64,000 bases of DNA from assembly GCA_965247425.1 (NCBI GenBank), contig OZ252023.1, forward strand, positions 2,480,001 to 2,544,000, read 5' to 3'. Below, one piece after another: positions 35,030-44,382 of this stretch. The stretch comes from CAZOZZ01 sp965247425. GTDB taxonomy: Bacteria > Acidobacteriota > Terriglobia > 20CM-2-55-15. A program made the translations under genes and the position numbers. The notes under the pieces are model-generated. The model saw only the letters and a list, made by a program, of their open reading frames with translations. It did no database searches and was not told the DNA's origin. Position 1 is the first letter of the stretch. Each line of letters starts with the position of its first letter.

Positions 35030-35950
35030 ATGGCGAAACAAAGATTTCAGGGTACGGGAACAGCAGTCGTCACGCCCTTTGGACCCGACGGCGCGATCGA
35101 TGAGAAGGTCCTTGTCCGCCTGGTCGACTTCCAGATCGCGGGCGGCATCGAAATGATCGTGCCCTGTGGGACTACCGGAGAAGGCGCGACCCTCGAGACC
35201 GACGAGTGGGAAAGGGTTATCAGTCTCGTCGTAGAGCGCGCGGATGGTCGCCTTCCGGTGATCGTGGGGGCGGGCAACAATTCCACCGATCGCGCGGTAA
35301 GGCTTGCCAAACGTGCGAAAGACCTGGGAGCCGACGGAGTCCTGTCGGTTGGTCCCTACTACAACAAACCGACGCAATCGGGTTTCTTCGAACACTTTAA
35401 GGCTATCGCTGAATGCGACGACATTCCGGTGTTCGTCTATAACGTTCCAAGCCGGACCGGCAGTAACATTCTGGCGTCAACCATGCTCCGACTGGCGGAA
35501 GTACCGGGGATTGTCGCTGTCAAGGAAGCTTCGGGAGATCTGAACCAGGTGATGGAGATCATCCGGAACCGGCCCGAAGGCTTACGTGTGCTTTCCGGCG
35601 ACGACTCGACCGCTTTGGCGATCATCGCGCTCGGCGGCGACGGTGTCGTGTCGGTTGTGGCCAACGAGGTTCCGGCGATGCTGCGCGAGATGGTCGACGC
35701 CGCGCTCGACGGACGCTTCGATCGGGCCAGGGAACTGAACTATCGGATCCTGCCCCTGATGAATGCCAATTTCATCGAGACCAACCCTATTCCCGTCAAG
35801 GCGGTCCTGGCGATGATGGGACTCCTCGAAGAACGATACCGCCTGCCCCTGGTTCCCATTTCTTCTGATTCCCGCGAAAAGCTGCGGGAGATTGCCGAGG
35901 ATCTGGGTCTCCTCGCACCGGCCGGGATCGGGCACGAAAATGCAGAGTGA
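35030..35950 (+). CDS. dapA: 4-Hydroxy-tetrahydrodipicolinate synthase
   Basis: A 306-residue (beta/alpha)8 enzyme condensing pyruvate with aspartate semialdehyde. Active-site signatures: GTTGEGATL (Thr-Thr), VFVYNVPSRTG (Tyr) and GIVAVKEASGDL (Schiff-base Lys). Full length. The last 11 bases overlap dapD. With lysC at 16.6 kb and dapD it serves diaminopimelate/lysine synthesis. Confidence 0.96.
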   Translation: MAKQRFQGTGTAVVTPFGPDGAIDEKVLVRLVDFQIAGGIEMIVPCGTTGEGATLETDEWERVISLVVERADGRLPVIVGAGNNSTDRAVRLAKRAKDLGADGVLSVGPYYNKPTQSGFFEHFKAIAECDDIPVFVYNVPSRTGSNILASTMLRLAEVPGIVAVKEASGDLNQVMEIIRNRPEGLRVLSGDDSTALAIIALGGDGVVSVVANEVPAMLREMVDAALDGRFDRARELNYRILPLMNANFIETNPIPVKAVLAMMGLLEERYRLPLVPISSDSREKLREIAEDLGLLAPAGIGHENAE

Positions 35951-36761
35951 AATCGTCCGTTTGCTCGAGCTTCCGGTTGAGGAAGCGCGGTCTGAGGGCC
36001 TGGAATTGGTTCGCGTATTCCGGGACGGTCTGAACCGCGGGGAGTATCGGGCGGCCGAGCGGATCGACGGCGTCTGGCGGGCCAATGCGTGGGTCAAGCA
36101 GGGCATTCTGCTGGCGTTCCGCCTTGGCCTGAGCGAGGATCGCCCGCTATCGGACGAGTTCTACTTCTGTGACAAGGACACCCTACCGTTGCGCCAGAAG
36201 GCCAGCGTCAACCTTCGCGTCGTTCCGGGTGGATCCAGCATCAGAGACGGTGCCTATGTCGGCCGGAACGTGATCTGCATGCCGCCGATGTTTATCAACA
36301 TCGGAGCCTGGGTCGACGACGGTACGATGATCGATTCGCACGCGCTGGTTGGATCCTGCGCACAGGTTGGAAAACGCGTGCATCTTTCCGCAGCCGCGCA
36401 GATCGGGGGCGTCCTCGAACCTCCCGGTGCTGTTCCGGTAATCGTCGAAGACGATGTTTTCGTCGGGGGAAACTGCGGGGTCTACGAGGGCGTCATAGTT
36501 TCCGAGCGCGCCGTTCTTGCTCCGGGCGTCCTTCTGACCGGGGCCGTGGCGGTTTATGACACCGTCCGTGAGACAACGTATCGCCGTTCCGGCGACACGC
36601 CACTCACCGTGCCACCGGGAGCGGTTGTGGTACCCGGCTCCAGACCTGCAAGGGGTTCGTTCGCCGGCGAACACAAACTGTCGTTGTATGCCCCCGTCAT
36701 CGTAAAGTATCGAGACGAGAAGACGGATGCCTCCACCCTCCTTGAAGACGCCCTTCGTTAG
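35940..36761 (+). CDS. dapD: Tetrahydrodipicolinate N-succinyltransferase
   Basis: A 273-residue enzyme of the left-handed beta-helix family. ATG 35940, inside the dapA end, gives the family N-terminus. Typical features: AERIDGVWRANAWVKQGILL, GAYVGRNVICMPPMFINIGA, VDDGTMIDSHALVGSCAQVG and IGGVLEPPGAVPVIVEDDVF. It commits the organism to the succinylase branch of the diaminopimelate pathway. The end is followed by a short gene relic on the other strand. Confidence 0.95.
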   Translation: MQSEIVRLLELPVEEARSEGLELVRVFRDGLNRGEYRAAERIDGVWRANAWVKQGILLAFRLGLSEDRPLSDEFYFCDKDTLPLRQKASVNLRVVPGGSSIRDGAYVGRNVICMPPMFINIGAWVDDGTMIDSHALVGSCAQVGKRVHLSAAAQIGGVLEPPGAVPVIVEDDVFVGGNCGVYEGVIVSERAVLAPGVLLTGAVAVYDTVRETTYRRSGDTPLTVPPGAVVVPGSRPARGSFAGEHKLSLYAPVIVKYRDEKTDASTLLEDALR

Positions 36762-36763
36762 AA

Positions 36764-36910
36764 CCGTTTTTCTTCGCTTGTCGGTGTGACGACCTGAGCG
36801 AAATCGATTCCTGCCTTGTCGGCGAGGTCGACGGTCGCTTTGAACGTGTCGTCGCGATCCGTCGAAAGCCCAAAAATGAACGAGTCGAGTGTAGGAAATC
36901 TAAGAGCCTG
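36764..36910 (-). pseudogene. Fragment of a B12-binding-type radical SAM protein
   Basis: The minus-strand frame encodes LDSFIFGLSTDRDDTFKATV, then DLADKAGIDFAQVVTPTS. This matches the 'FIFGLE-D-x-x-x-x-F-x-x-TV-x-FA-x-x-x-x-ID-x-A-Q' stretch C-terminal of the radical SAM barrel in B12-binding enzymes (hopanoid/P-methyltransferase type). The Cys cluster and B12 domain are absent, and the frame ends right at the dapD stop. It is a short relic. Confidence 0.5.
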
Positions 36911-37030
36911 GGATAAGGACTCGATCAAATAAAGGGCCCATCCCGTCGTGCTGGACCCTATTCCATCTCTCAACTCCGAGATAGAAATCGCACGCTGAGC
37001 GCCTTTCGTCCCGAAGCGGTCCTCGTTTAT

Positions 37031-39784
37031 TCATTCGGTTGTCAACTTATCGACAACCTTCTGCAGCAATTGTGAAGGGGTGAACGGCTTTTGAAGCATG
37101 TCTTCGCTTTTGATAGACTTGCGGCCATCCAGCGCGTCGCTCGTGTAGCCGGACATATACAGAACCTTGATGTCAGGGCGGGACTGTCGAACCTCATCGA
37201 TCAATTCCGGGCCGCTGGCCTCCGGCATGATGACGTCGGTCAGTATCAGGTCCGGGTCCGATGCTTCCAGTTGGGCCACCGCTTCGGTGGGGCCACCGGC
37301 TACAATCACCGTGTAGCCCTTGTTTCTGAGGATCTCGGCGGCGAGCGTTCGGAGGGCAAGATCGTCTTCGACGAGGAGGATCGTCGCATCGACCCCGACG
37401 ATCCGCTGCATCGGTATCTCCTCAATGGTGGTGACCGGCTTGTCGACGGCAGGTAAATAGACCTTGAATGCCGTTCCCTGGCCAGGTTCACTGGACACCC
37501 AGATCGTTCCACCGCTTTGCTGAATCGTTCCGTAGACCGTCGAAAGGCCCAGGCCCGTGCCCTTGCCTCGATCCTTCGTCGTGAAGAACGGCTCGAATAC
37601 ATGGGATTGGGTTTCTTCGTCCATACCGACGCCGCTATCTATGACGCTAAGCAGGACGTAGGAACCTGGCGGGGTGGGCGTGCGGCGATCCTGATCTATT
37701 TCTTTCAGGACGACGTTGGACGTTTCCAGCGTCAGTCGACCGCCGGAGGGCATCGCATCACGAGCGTTCGTAGCCAGGTTGATCACAACCTGTTCGAGTT
37801 CTGCCGGGTCGATTTCGATATTGTCCAAATCGTCTTCAAGGACAGTCCGCAGTTCCACGTCCTCACCGACTAGGCTCTGGAGCATCTTGTCCATGTGGTC
37901 CAGGACATTGTTCAGGTTCAGGACTCTCGGTTCCACCGACTGTTTACGTCCGAAAGCGAGCAGGCCGCGTGTCAGCTGCGCGGCACGTTCGGCGGCCTGG
38001 CCGATCGCCTGAACTCGTGGGAGCGATGGATGGTTGCTCGACATCCCTTCCCTCAGCAGCGCGCTGTAGCCGGTGACGATTGTCAGCAGATTGTTGAAGT
38101 CGTGCGCGATGCCGCCGGCGAGCCTTCCGACCGCCTCCATTTTCTGTGCTTCCTGGAACTGCCGTTCCAACAGCTTCTGTTCGGTGATATCGCGCGAGAT
38201 TGCTGCGAGCCCGGTGATCTCGCCGTACTTGTTCCGAACAGGAGAGAACGATGACGAAACGTCGATGCGCCGTCCGTCTTTTCGGATACGGACGGACTCC
38301 GGCAACGTGACGCGCTCGCCCCGACGGATTCGTTCACCGACTTCGCTTGGTTGATGCCGAAACTCCTCCGGGATCAACTCCAGCGAGGGGTGTCCCAGGA
38401 TCTCGGATTCCCTGTAGCCGAAGATTCTTTCGGCTCCCTTGCTCCAACTCGTGATGGTCCCGTCGAGGTCGGCATTGATGATGGCGTCTTCAGAAGCGTC
38501 GATCAGCGCGGCCAGTTGCAATCGCGCCTCGATTTCCTTGAGACGTTCGGTCAGATCCCGCACCATCGCGATGTGGATCGTTTCTGTGCCGAACTGTATC
38601 GTTCGAATGTTGATCTCGACAGGGAAGCCCTGCCCGTCCCGACGGCGGCCCCGGAGGCCCATCCCAGCCCCTTCTCGCTCGAGCAACTCGCCCAAAACCT
38701 CGCCGTCCCTTGCGGAGTCGGCAAGTTCGAGCACGTCGTCGGCCGACTTACCGATCAGGATCTCCTGCTCGTAACCAAACATGTCCACCGCTGCGGCGTT
38801 GACCAGCGAAATATTGCCTTGACTGTCAAAAACCAGGACCCCGTCGGGCGCCGACTGAAGTAGCGCTCGGAACTTTCCTTCATTGGACTCGACTTCGGTA
38901 TGCGCCTTCCGCAGGGCCTCTTCGGCGAGCTTGAGATCCGTGATGTCCGTGATGGTCCCGAGGTAACCAATGACTCGACCATGAGATCGCTCGGGTGCGG
39001 CCTGACCCAGCAGCCACACCGTACTGCCGTCAGGACGCCGAAAGCGAAACTCCGACATGCAGGGCTTATCCTCGACCAGTGCCTGTTCCCATTCGGCCAA
39101 CACACGACGGCGATCCTCCGGGTGGAAGGATCTCCACCAGCCTCTTCCACGGGCTTGTTTCAGCGTGAGCCCGGACAACTCGGCCCATTTATCGTTCATG
39201 AAGGTGAACAGCCTTCTCGTGTCGGCTCGGAGTATGCCGACCGTGGCGACCGAGGCCAGCGAGTGAAACCTTTGTGCCCCCTCTTCCAGGCCAAGCTCCG
39301 CCTCTTTTCTTTCCGTTACGTCGGTGAGCGTGCCGATGTGTCCCGCCACGGTACCGTCGTTTGAGTAGGTTCGCGCCGCTTCGCCCTGAACCCAGATCGT
39401 GCTGCCATCCGGCCGGCAGAAACGGTATTCCGATTTGAAGAGTACGCCCCGGGTCACAGCCTCCATCCACTCCGTTGCGACACGTTCGCAGTCGTCGGGA
39501 TGGAGTGCCTTCGTCCAGCCCGTTCCCAAAGCCTGTTCGAGTGTCAAACCCAGCATTTCCAGGCCTTTTTCGTTGATGTAGGTGGCCTCACCTTCCGGGT
39601 CATTCTGAAAGATTCCGACCGGCGAAGCTTTGGCGAGCGCCTGGTAGCGTTCTTCGCTCTGGCGCAGCGCTCTCTCGAGGTCACGACGGAGTGGGAGGTC
39701 GCTCGGGAACGGAAGCGCTTGCTCCGATCGGTCTGTTTCTCGATCGGAAAGCCCGACCTGGTTGGGGTTTGGCTTGTCGGTCAT
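37031..39784 (-). CDS. Multi-PAS hybrid histidine kinase
   Basis: A 917-residue soluble kinase when started at ATG 39784; a TTG at 39874 would add 30 residues. Four PAS domains (each begins E-x-x-F/Y-x-x-L or similar, e.g. SEERYQALAKASPVGIFQND), then the H-box LAGGIAHDFNNLLTIVTGY (His ~560), HATPase (NLATNARDAMP, DSGVGMD, GKGTGLGLSTVYG) and a receiver (LLVEDDLALR, phospho-Asp in LILTDVIMPEASG). This HisKA type phosphorylates its own receiver. A near-identical 650-base piece of this gene (PAS4 plus H-box) lies at 5650-6298. Confidence 0.92.
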   Translation of the reverse strand: MTDKPNPNQVGLSDRETDRSEQALPFPSDLPLRRDLERALRQSEERYQALAKASPVGIFQNDPEGEATYINEKGLEMLGLTLEQALGTGWTKALHPDDCERVATEWMEAVTRGVLFKSEYRFCRPDGSTIWVQGEAARTYSNDGTVAGHIGTLTDVTERKEAELGLEEGAQRFHSLASVATVGILRADTRRLFTFMNDKWAELSGLTLKQARGRGWWRSFHPEDRRRVLAEWEQALVEDKPCMSEFRFRRPDGSTVWLLGQAAPERSHGRVIGYLGTITDITDLKLAEEALRKAHTEVESNEGKFRALLQSAPDGVLVFDSQGNISLVNAAAVDMFGYEQEILIGKSADDVLELADSARDGEVLGELLEREGAGMGLRGRRRDGQGFPVEINIRTIQFGTETIHIAMVRDLTERLKEIEARLQLAALIDASEDAIINADLDGTITSWSKGAERIFGYRESEILGHPSLELIPEEFRHQPSEVGERIRRGERVTLPESVRIRKDGRRIDVSSSFSPVRNKYGEITGLAAISRDITEQKLLERQFQEAQKMEAVGRLAGGIAHDFNNLLTIVTGYSALLREGMSSNHPSLPRVQAIGQAAERAAQLTRGLLAFGRKQSVEPRVLNLNNVLDHMDKMLQSLVGEDVELRTVLEDDLDNIEIDPAELEQVVINLATNARDAMPSGGRLTLETSNVVLKEIDQDRRTPTPPGSYVLLSVIDSGVGMDEETQSHVFEPFFTTKDRGKGTGLGLSTVYGTIQQSGGTIWVSSEPGQGTAFKVYLPAVDKPVTTIEEIPMQRIVGVDATILLVEDDLALRTLAAEILRNKGYTVIVAGGPTEAVAQLEASDPDLILTDVIMPEASGPELIDEVRQSRPDIKVLYMSGYTSDALDGRKSIKSEDMLQKPFTPSQLLQKVVDKLTTE

Positions 39785-39877
39785 TGTTGCCGTACCGTCC
39801 TGGTAATTACGAGCAAGTCTGAACCTTCCATTTAAGCAGGTGAGCTTCTCCTTGAAAACAGCGTGATAGCCCAATTC

Positions 39878-39973
39878 CTATGGGAGATTTGTGCCACCCG
39901 TGGGGATCAAACCGTCGCCTTGGATGAACGTGAGGTCCTGCTTATCGACACCCAATTTGATGGCGTCACCCAT
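39878..39973 (-). CDS. Possible 31-residue small protein upstream of the kinase
   Basis: ATG 39973 is preceded by AGGAGG eight bases away, a stronger site than any other nearby. The frame reads MGDAIKLGVDKQDLTFIQGD and ends at TAG 39878-39880. It is in the same frame as the kinase, and past the TAG the frame stays open (ELGYHAVFKEKL) into it. It could be a leader peptide, an independent microprotein, or the true kinase N-terminus cut by a nonsense mutation. I do not recognise the sequence. Confidence 0.4.
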   Translation of the reverse strand: MGDAIKLGVDKQDLTFIQGDGLIPTGGTNLP

Positions 39974-40064
39974 AGTTCAATACCTCCTCATGTCAGGGAT
40001 TGTGCCACAACGCTTGAATTGTTCTAGCGGAAATCCGGTCAATGAAGGTATACCGTAACTAGCC

Positions 40065-40556
40065 CTAGAACAGAACTACATGAAGCGCACACGGACCATG
40101 AACACCCACGATGAGCTCCAGTTCAATATCTGCCGTACGGCTCGCTCCCGTCACGAACACCACGCTGGACGGGCGGTCGTCGGACTTCATCAAATTTTCG
40201 TGCATGTGTCTGAGGGCGCTGCCCAGGTCCGCCAGCAGTGTCTTCTTATCGAGAAGAGCAACGTGGACAGGGGGGAGTAAGGAAGTCGAACGCCTGTTGC
40301 CGGCATTCATCGGAATCGCAAGGGTTCCCGTAGATGCGATTCCCCATGCCACGTCGGTGACGCCGCAGTCGGCTGTCGCGGGCTCCGCCCGTTCGAAATC
40401 GTCCAGCCGCACCCGATCGGAATCCACGGAAATACGTTCCACCCGCAGCTCCTGGAGGTAGGACGAGACTCCGGCCTCGAGCGATTCACGGTCGAGGTGA
40501 ACCACTTCGGCTCCTACCGCGCGGGCGGCACTTTCGAATTCCTGGACGCGTTCCAT
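40065..40556 (-). CDS. lutC: LUD-domain protein LutC
   Basis: A 163-residue protein with the LUD/YkgG pattern: CGVTDVAWGIASTGTLAIPM, RSTSLLPPVHVALLDKKTLL, VVFVTGASRTADIELELIVG and VHGP near the end. It is shorter than typical LutC (~230), lacking part of the N-terminus. ATG 40556 overlaps lutB by 43 bases. With LutA and LutB it forms the LutABC L-lactate-oxidising complex. Confidence 0.88.
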   Translation of the reverse strand: MERVQEFESAARAVGAEVVHLDRESLEAGVSSYLQELRVERISVDSDRVRLDDFERAEPATADCGVTDVAWGIASTGTLAIPMNAGNRRSTSLLPPVHVALLDKKTLLADLGSALRHMHENLMKSDDRPSSVVFVTGASRTADIELELIVGVHGPCALHVVLF

Positions 40557-41890
40557 TGCGCGACAAAACTCCTTTCCGGAACATCCGGTACGGGCTGAAA
40601 CCAGGAGACCGCCGGCCGCGTCAACAACGCGGCAAACCGGTAGATTCGGGGACGCACGGCCATCCAACTCCACACCCGAAACATCCACCGCTCGAACGTG
40701 TGCGGAAGTCCGCCCTTCTCGTTGATCCGGTTACGGGATCGGATCAGGAGACTCGGGATGTCGATCTTCACCGGGCAGGCATCCAGGCAGGCGCCGCACA
40801 ACGACGAGGCGAACGGCAATTGATCGGCGCCCGCCTCCCCCTGCATCATGGGAGCCAGAACGGATCCGATGGGTCCCTGATACACCCACCCGTAAGCATG
40901 ACCACCCACATGGGAGTAGACCGGACAGGCGTTCAGACACGCACCGCAGCGGATACATGCCAGTGCTTCCCGCATGAGGACGTCCGCCTGCATCTTCGAC
41001 CGCCCGTTGTCGAGCAGAACGAGATGGAATTCCTCGGGGCCGTCCGTCTCTCCGCTTCGCCTGGGCCCGTTCAGGAATGAAACATAGCTCGTGATTTTCT
41101 GGCCGGTCGCACTGGCGGGTAACAAGGGGAGCAAAACAGCCAGGTCCTCCCAGGATCGAATGACCTTTTCCATCCCCGTCACGGCCACATGGATTCGAGG
41201 AAGGCTCGTGGTCAAACGGGCGTTTCCTTCGTTTTCAACGATGACCAGAGTACCCGTTTCCGCGATCGCAAAGTTGGCCCCACTGACACCCATCTCCGCT
41301 TCAAGGAAACTTGAACGGAGCTTCCGGCGAGTCCACGCCGTCAGCTCCGCTGCGTCCAGACCCGGTTCGGTTCCGAACCGTTCGTGGTAGAGGTCCGCAA
41401 TGTCGTCCCTGGACTTGTGGATCGCGGGCGCAACGATATGGGAGGGCCGCTCTCCGGCAATCTGGATAATATATTCCCCCAGATCCGTCTCGACAACCTC
41501 GACACCCGCGTCCTCGAACCGGTCGTTCAGATCGATCTCTTCGGTCACCATCGATTTGCTCTTGACGACCGCACGCACCTCCTTCTCTCGAGCCAGGTCG
41601 ATGATGTAGTCACAGGCCGCCTCCGCCGTGGCGGCTCGATAAACCTTGCCACCGTTTCCGACGACACTCGCCACGAGCCGATCGACCCACGTGTCCAGGT
41701 CATCGAGGATCTCCATCTTGACCCGATGGGCCTGATCGCGCATCGCCTCGGTGTCCATTCCGGAGGTTTCCAGCCATTCGAACGCCCCGGCCCGACTCCG
41801 GCGAACCTGCCGGGTTCCCGACCTCAGGGCGTGCCGGAGTTGGGAATCCTCCAGGGCGCGGCGGGCACGATCTTTGAAGGAGACGGTCAA
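40514..41890 (-). CDS. lutB: Iron-sulfur protein LutB
   Basis: A 458-residue protein with an N-terminal LUD domain (SKSMVTEEIDLND, GANFAIAETGTLVIVENEGN) and two 4Fe-4S motifs, CIRCGACLNACPVY and CGACLDACPVKIDIP. I start it at TTG 41890: its TTGA overlaps the lutA stop, and GGTGAG lies just upstream. Frames starting earlier lie inside lutA. It is the electron-transfer subunit of the lactate utilisation complex. Confidence 0.92.
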   Translation of the reverse strand: MTVSFKDRARRALEDSQLRHALRSGTRQVRRSRAGAFEWLETSGMDTEAMRDQAHRVKMEILDDLDTWVDRLVASVVGNGGKVYRAATAEAACDYIIDLAREKEVRAVVKSKSMVTEEIDLNDRFEDAGVEVVETDLGEYIIQIAGERPSHIVAPAIHKSRDDIADLYHERFGTEPGLDAAELTAWTRRKLRSSFLEAEMGVSGANFAIAETGTLVIVENEGNARLTTSLPRIHVAVTGMEKVIRSWEDLAVLLPLLPASATGQKITSYVSFLNGPRRSGETDGPEEFHLVLLDNGRSKMQADVLMREALACIRCGACLNACPVYSHVGGHAYGWVYQGPIGSVLAPMMQGEAGADQLPFASSLCGACLDACPVKIDIPSLLIRSRNRINEKGGLPHTFERWMFRVWSWMAVRPRIYRFAALLTRPAVSWFQPVPDVPERSFVAQWNASRNSKVPPAR

Positions 41891-42594
41891 GAGCTCACCA
41901 ATACCTCGGCCAGATGCAGGGATCGGATCGATCGGCCCGCTCGTTTCAACCCGTCGGAAATGTGCATGAGACATCCCATGTCGGCAGAGACGACCGCGTC
42001 TGCTCCTGACGCTTCGATGGCACCCACGCGATCGCCGAGCATGGCCTGGGAAATATCAGGCATCTTGACGGAAAACGTCCCTCCAAAACCGCAACACTCC
42101 GCCTCCGGTGTCTCGACCAGTTCCAGGCCGGCAACGGAGCGGAGCAGGATTCGGGGCGCGCTCGCCTCGCCGAGGCCGCGCAGAAGATGGCAGGAGTCGT
42201 GGTAAAAAACCCGGCCATCGAAGCGGGCGCCGAGGTCTTCGATCTTCATTTGATGGACGAGAAACTCCGAGAGCTCGAAAGTCCTGTCGAAAAAGTCTGC
42301 CCGTTCTCCGATGAGTTCGCGAGAAAAAACACGCATCATCGCCGCGCAGGAACCGGAAGGAACGACGATCGCATCCACGTCGGCTTGTTCGAGACAGCGC
42401 AAGGTGGCTTCGAGCACCGGGCGTGCCTGATCGTGGTAGCCACTGTTGAATGCGGGTTGGCCGCAGCAGGTCTGATCGGGTGGAACAACGACGTCGAGGC
42501 CGGCCTTTCGAAGCACACGGACCGTGTCGAAGCCAACACGAGGATAGAACTGATCGATGAGGCAGGAAACGAAGAGACCGACTCTCTGAATCAC
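41887..42594 (-). CDS. lutA: CCG-domain protein LutA
   Basis: A 235-residue subunit with two cysteine-rich CCG motifs (TCCGQPAFNSGY and ECCGFGGTFSVK) and the matching upstream SCLIDQFYP and YHDSCHLLRGLG Cys. GTG 42594 is preferred, as it begins exactly at the family N-terminus VIQRVGLFVSC; the ATG further upstream adds an unrelated tail. First gene of lutABC. Confidence 0.92.
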   Translation of the reverse strand: MIQRVGLFVSCLIDQFYPRVGFDTVRVLRKAGLDVVVPPDQTCCGQPAFNSGYHDQARPVLEATLRCLEQADVDAIVVPSGSCAAMMRVFSRELIGERADFFDRTFELSEFLVHQMKIEDLGARFDGRVFYHDSCHLLRGLGEASAPRILLRSVAGLELVETPEAECCGFGGTFSVKMPDISQAMLGDRVGAIEASGADAVVSADMGCLMHISDGLKRAGRSIRSLHLAEVLVSS

Positions 42595-42676
42595 GCGGGA
42601 AGTGTAGCAGAATAGGAATCCGAGCGACAGGCGGACACGAGGAAAGCGACATCCTGGTTTAGAATGAGACTCCACT

Positions 42677-43162
42677 ATGATCTACGTGATGGCAATCGTG
42701 CTGCTTCCCCCCTTGTTGATCTTCGGCATCTATCACCTGTCACTCTGGTTCAACCTGCTGGGCATCCGCCGGATGATCTTCTCGCGGCGGATCGCGACGA
42801 CGTCGGCCATCGCTCACGTGCTGCTCGTCACAGGATTCTTTGTCTTTTCCTACGTGGACTATCAGGCCAATCGGGATCTTGTTTTTGTGGGCCAGACGTT
42901 CGACTCCTACCTGTTCAACCGCTCCGAATTCTGGAGCCTGGTAGTCATCTTCGACACCGTCCCGACCCTCGCGTTGCTCGGCCTGTTCGCCGCCCTCGAT
43001 CGGCTGAGCATCGCGTTACCCGGGTTGGTAGGGATCACCGTCGCAGTCGTCCTCCTGCTCGGGACGCTCCAGTGGTACTGCGTGGCCGCTGGGCTCGGAG
43101 CGCTTCTCGAACGGATATGGTCGGGTTTGAAAGGCCCGCCCGACGAGGACGGATGGATTTAG
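42677..43162 (+). CDS. Hypothetical integral membrane protein
   Basis: A 161-residue protein with four predicted helices (about 3-25, 40-60, 85-105, 112-135) and basic cytoplasmic loops (GIRRMIFSRR). No known family is recognised. It is divergent from lutA with 82 bases between starts, and precedes the HupE-like gene by 65 bases, with which it may be co-transcribed. A short polar tail, KGPPDEDGWI, ends it. Confidence 0.7.
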   Translation: MIYVMAIVLLPPLLIFGIYHLSLWFNLLGIRRMIFSRRIATTSAIAHVLLVTGFFVFSYVDYQANRDLVFVGQTFDSYLFNRSEFWSLVVIFDTVPTLALLGLFAALDRLSIALPGLVGITVAVVLLLGTLQWYCVAAGLGALLERIWSGLKGPPDEDGWI

Positions 43163-43227
43163 GAGCCATTTCTCACCGTTCAATGGATTGACTCCGGGGA
43201 AACGCCAAAACTACAATCTGTGCGTCA

Positions 43228-44307
43228 ATGAACATAGGCCGACATTTGAATCGTTGTTACGTGGCAGCACCACTTCTGACCGCCCTCCTGGCTGGGTCCG
43301 CCTTCGCCCACGACTTCTCGACCAGCTACTCTCGGATCCGGGTGGATGGCTCTCGGGTCGACATCGCCCTGACCTTGAACCTTCTCGACATGCACACGGG
43401 TCCCGACCTCGATCTGGACCGGAACGGTCTGGTGTCGAACGAAGAGTTGGAAGAAGGCATCGACCGCCTCTTCGAGGCGATCGGGGAGAACTACAAGGTT
43501 CTCGCTCCCGATGTCCCGCAGGAAACGGCGGTCGACAACTACGAGTTCATCGCCGACAACGTGGCCCGGATCGATATCACTTATACGTTCGCCCGTGACA
43601 TCGGGAACCTGACGGTCGTTTCCACGCTCGACCGGTTGACCCAGCCGGACCACCGGCACCTTCTCCAGATCGGCGAAGGGGACCAGGCACGCCACGCGGT
43701 CCTCGATCGGAATGCCCCCGAAGTCGTCATCGATCACGCCACCGGCATCCCACTGTGGGTCACCACCCTGGACTTCGCGGTGTTGGGACTCGATCACATT
43801 TTCACCGGCTATGACCACCTCGCATTCCTGCTCGGATTACTTCTCGCCACGACGACATTGCTGTCTCTGGCCAAGGTTGTGACCTCATTCACCGTGGCCC
43901 ACAGCGTGACTCTGGCCCTGGCGACCTTCGGCATCGTGGCTCTACCCGCCCGGCTCATCGAGAGCCTGATCGCGCTCAGCATTGCCTACATCGCGATTGA
44001 AAATTTCATGGGAAAGACGCTGGTCCACCGCTGGAAGATTACCTTCCTGTTCGGCCTGGTTCACGGATTCGGGTTCTCGAACGTCCTCAGGGAAATGGAA
44101 CTGACTCGACGGACGCTGGCAGTCTCCCTGTTCTCATTCAACATCGGCGTGGAGGCGGGCCAGTTGGTTTTCGTCGCCCTGCTGTTCCCCCTGGTCCTAC
44201 ATCTGGGCAAGTCCCGCTGGAAAAAGCACGTCATGGCGGGAGCCTCGGTAGCGATCATGAGCCTTGGCTTCTACTGGTTTGTCCAGCGTGCCCTGTTCTT
44301 CGGATGA
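43228..44307 (+). CDS. HupE/UreJ-like membrane protein with extracytoplasmic EF-hand loop
   Basis: A 359-residue protein. A signal peptide (LLTALLAGSAFA) precedes a ~160-residue extracytoplasmic domain. Residues 62-73 (DLDRNGLVSNEE) fit an EF-hand calcium loop perfectly. The membrane half is HupE/UreJ_2: GLDHIFTGYDHLAFLLGLLL, SFTVAHSVTLALATFG, FGLVHGFGFSNVL, FNIGVEAGQ. The conserved His/Asp residues in these helices suggest metal transport (nickel, cobalt or other). The specific metal is not known from sequence. Confidence 0.85.
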   Translation: MNIGRHLNRCYVAAPLLTALLAGSAFAHDFSTSYSRIRVDGSRVDIALTLNLLDMHTGPDLDLDRNGLVSNEELEEGIDRLFEAIGENYKVLAPDVPQETAVDNYEFIADNVARIDITYTFARDIGNLTVVSTLDRLTQPDHRHLLQIGEGDQARHAVLDRNAPEVVIDHATGIPLWVTTLDFAVLGLDHIFTGYDHLAFLLGLLLATTTLLSLAKVVTSFTVAHSVTLALATFGIVALPARLIESLIALSIAYIAIENFMGKTLVHRWKITFLFGLVHGFGFSNVLREMELTRRTLAVSLFSFNIGVEAGQLVFVALLFPLVLHLGKSRWKKHVMAGASVAIMSLGFYWFVQRALFFG

Positions 44308-44382
44308 CCCTGTTCAGGTTCTCTCCCCACCCTGCGGGAGGCGACCGGCACCTTCGGATCGATCTGGTATAATCCACTTCCC

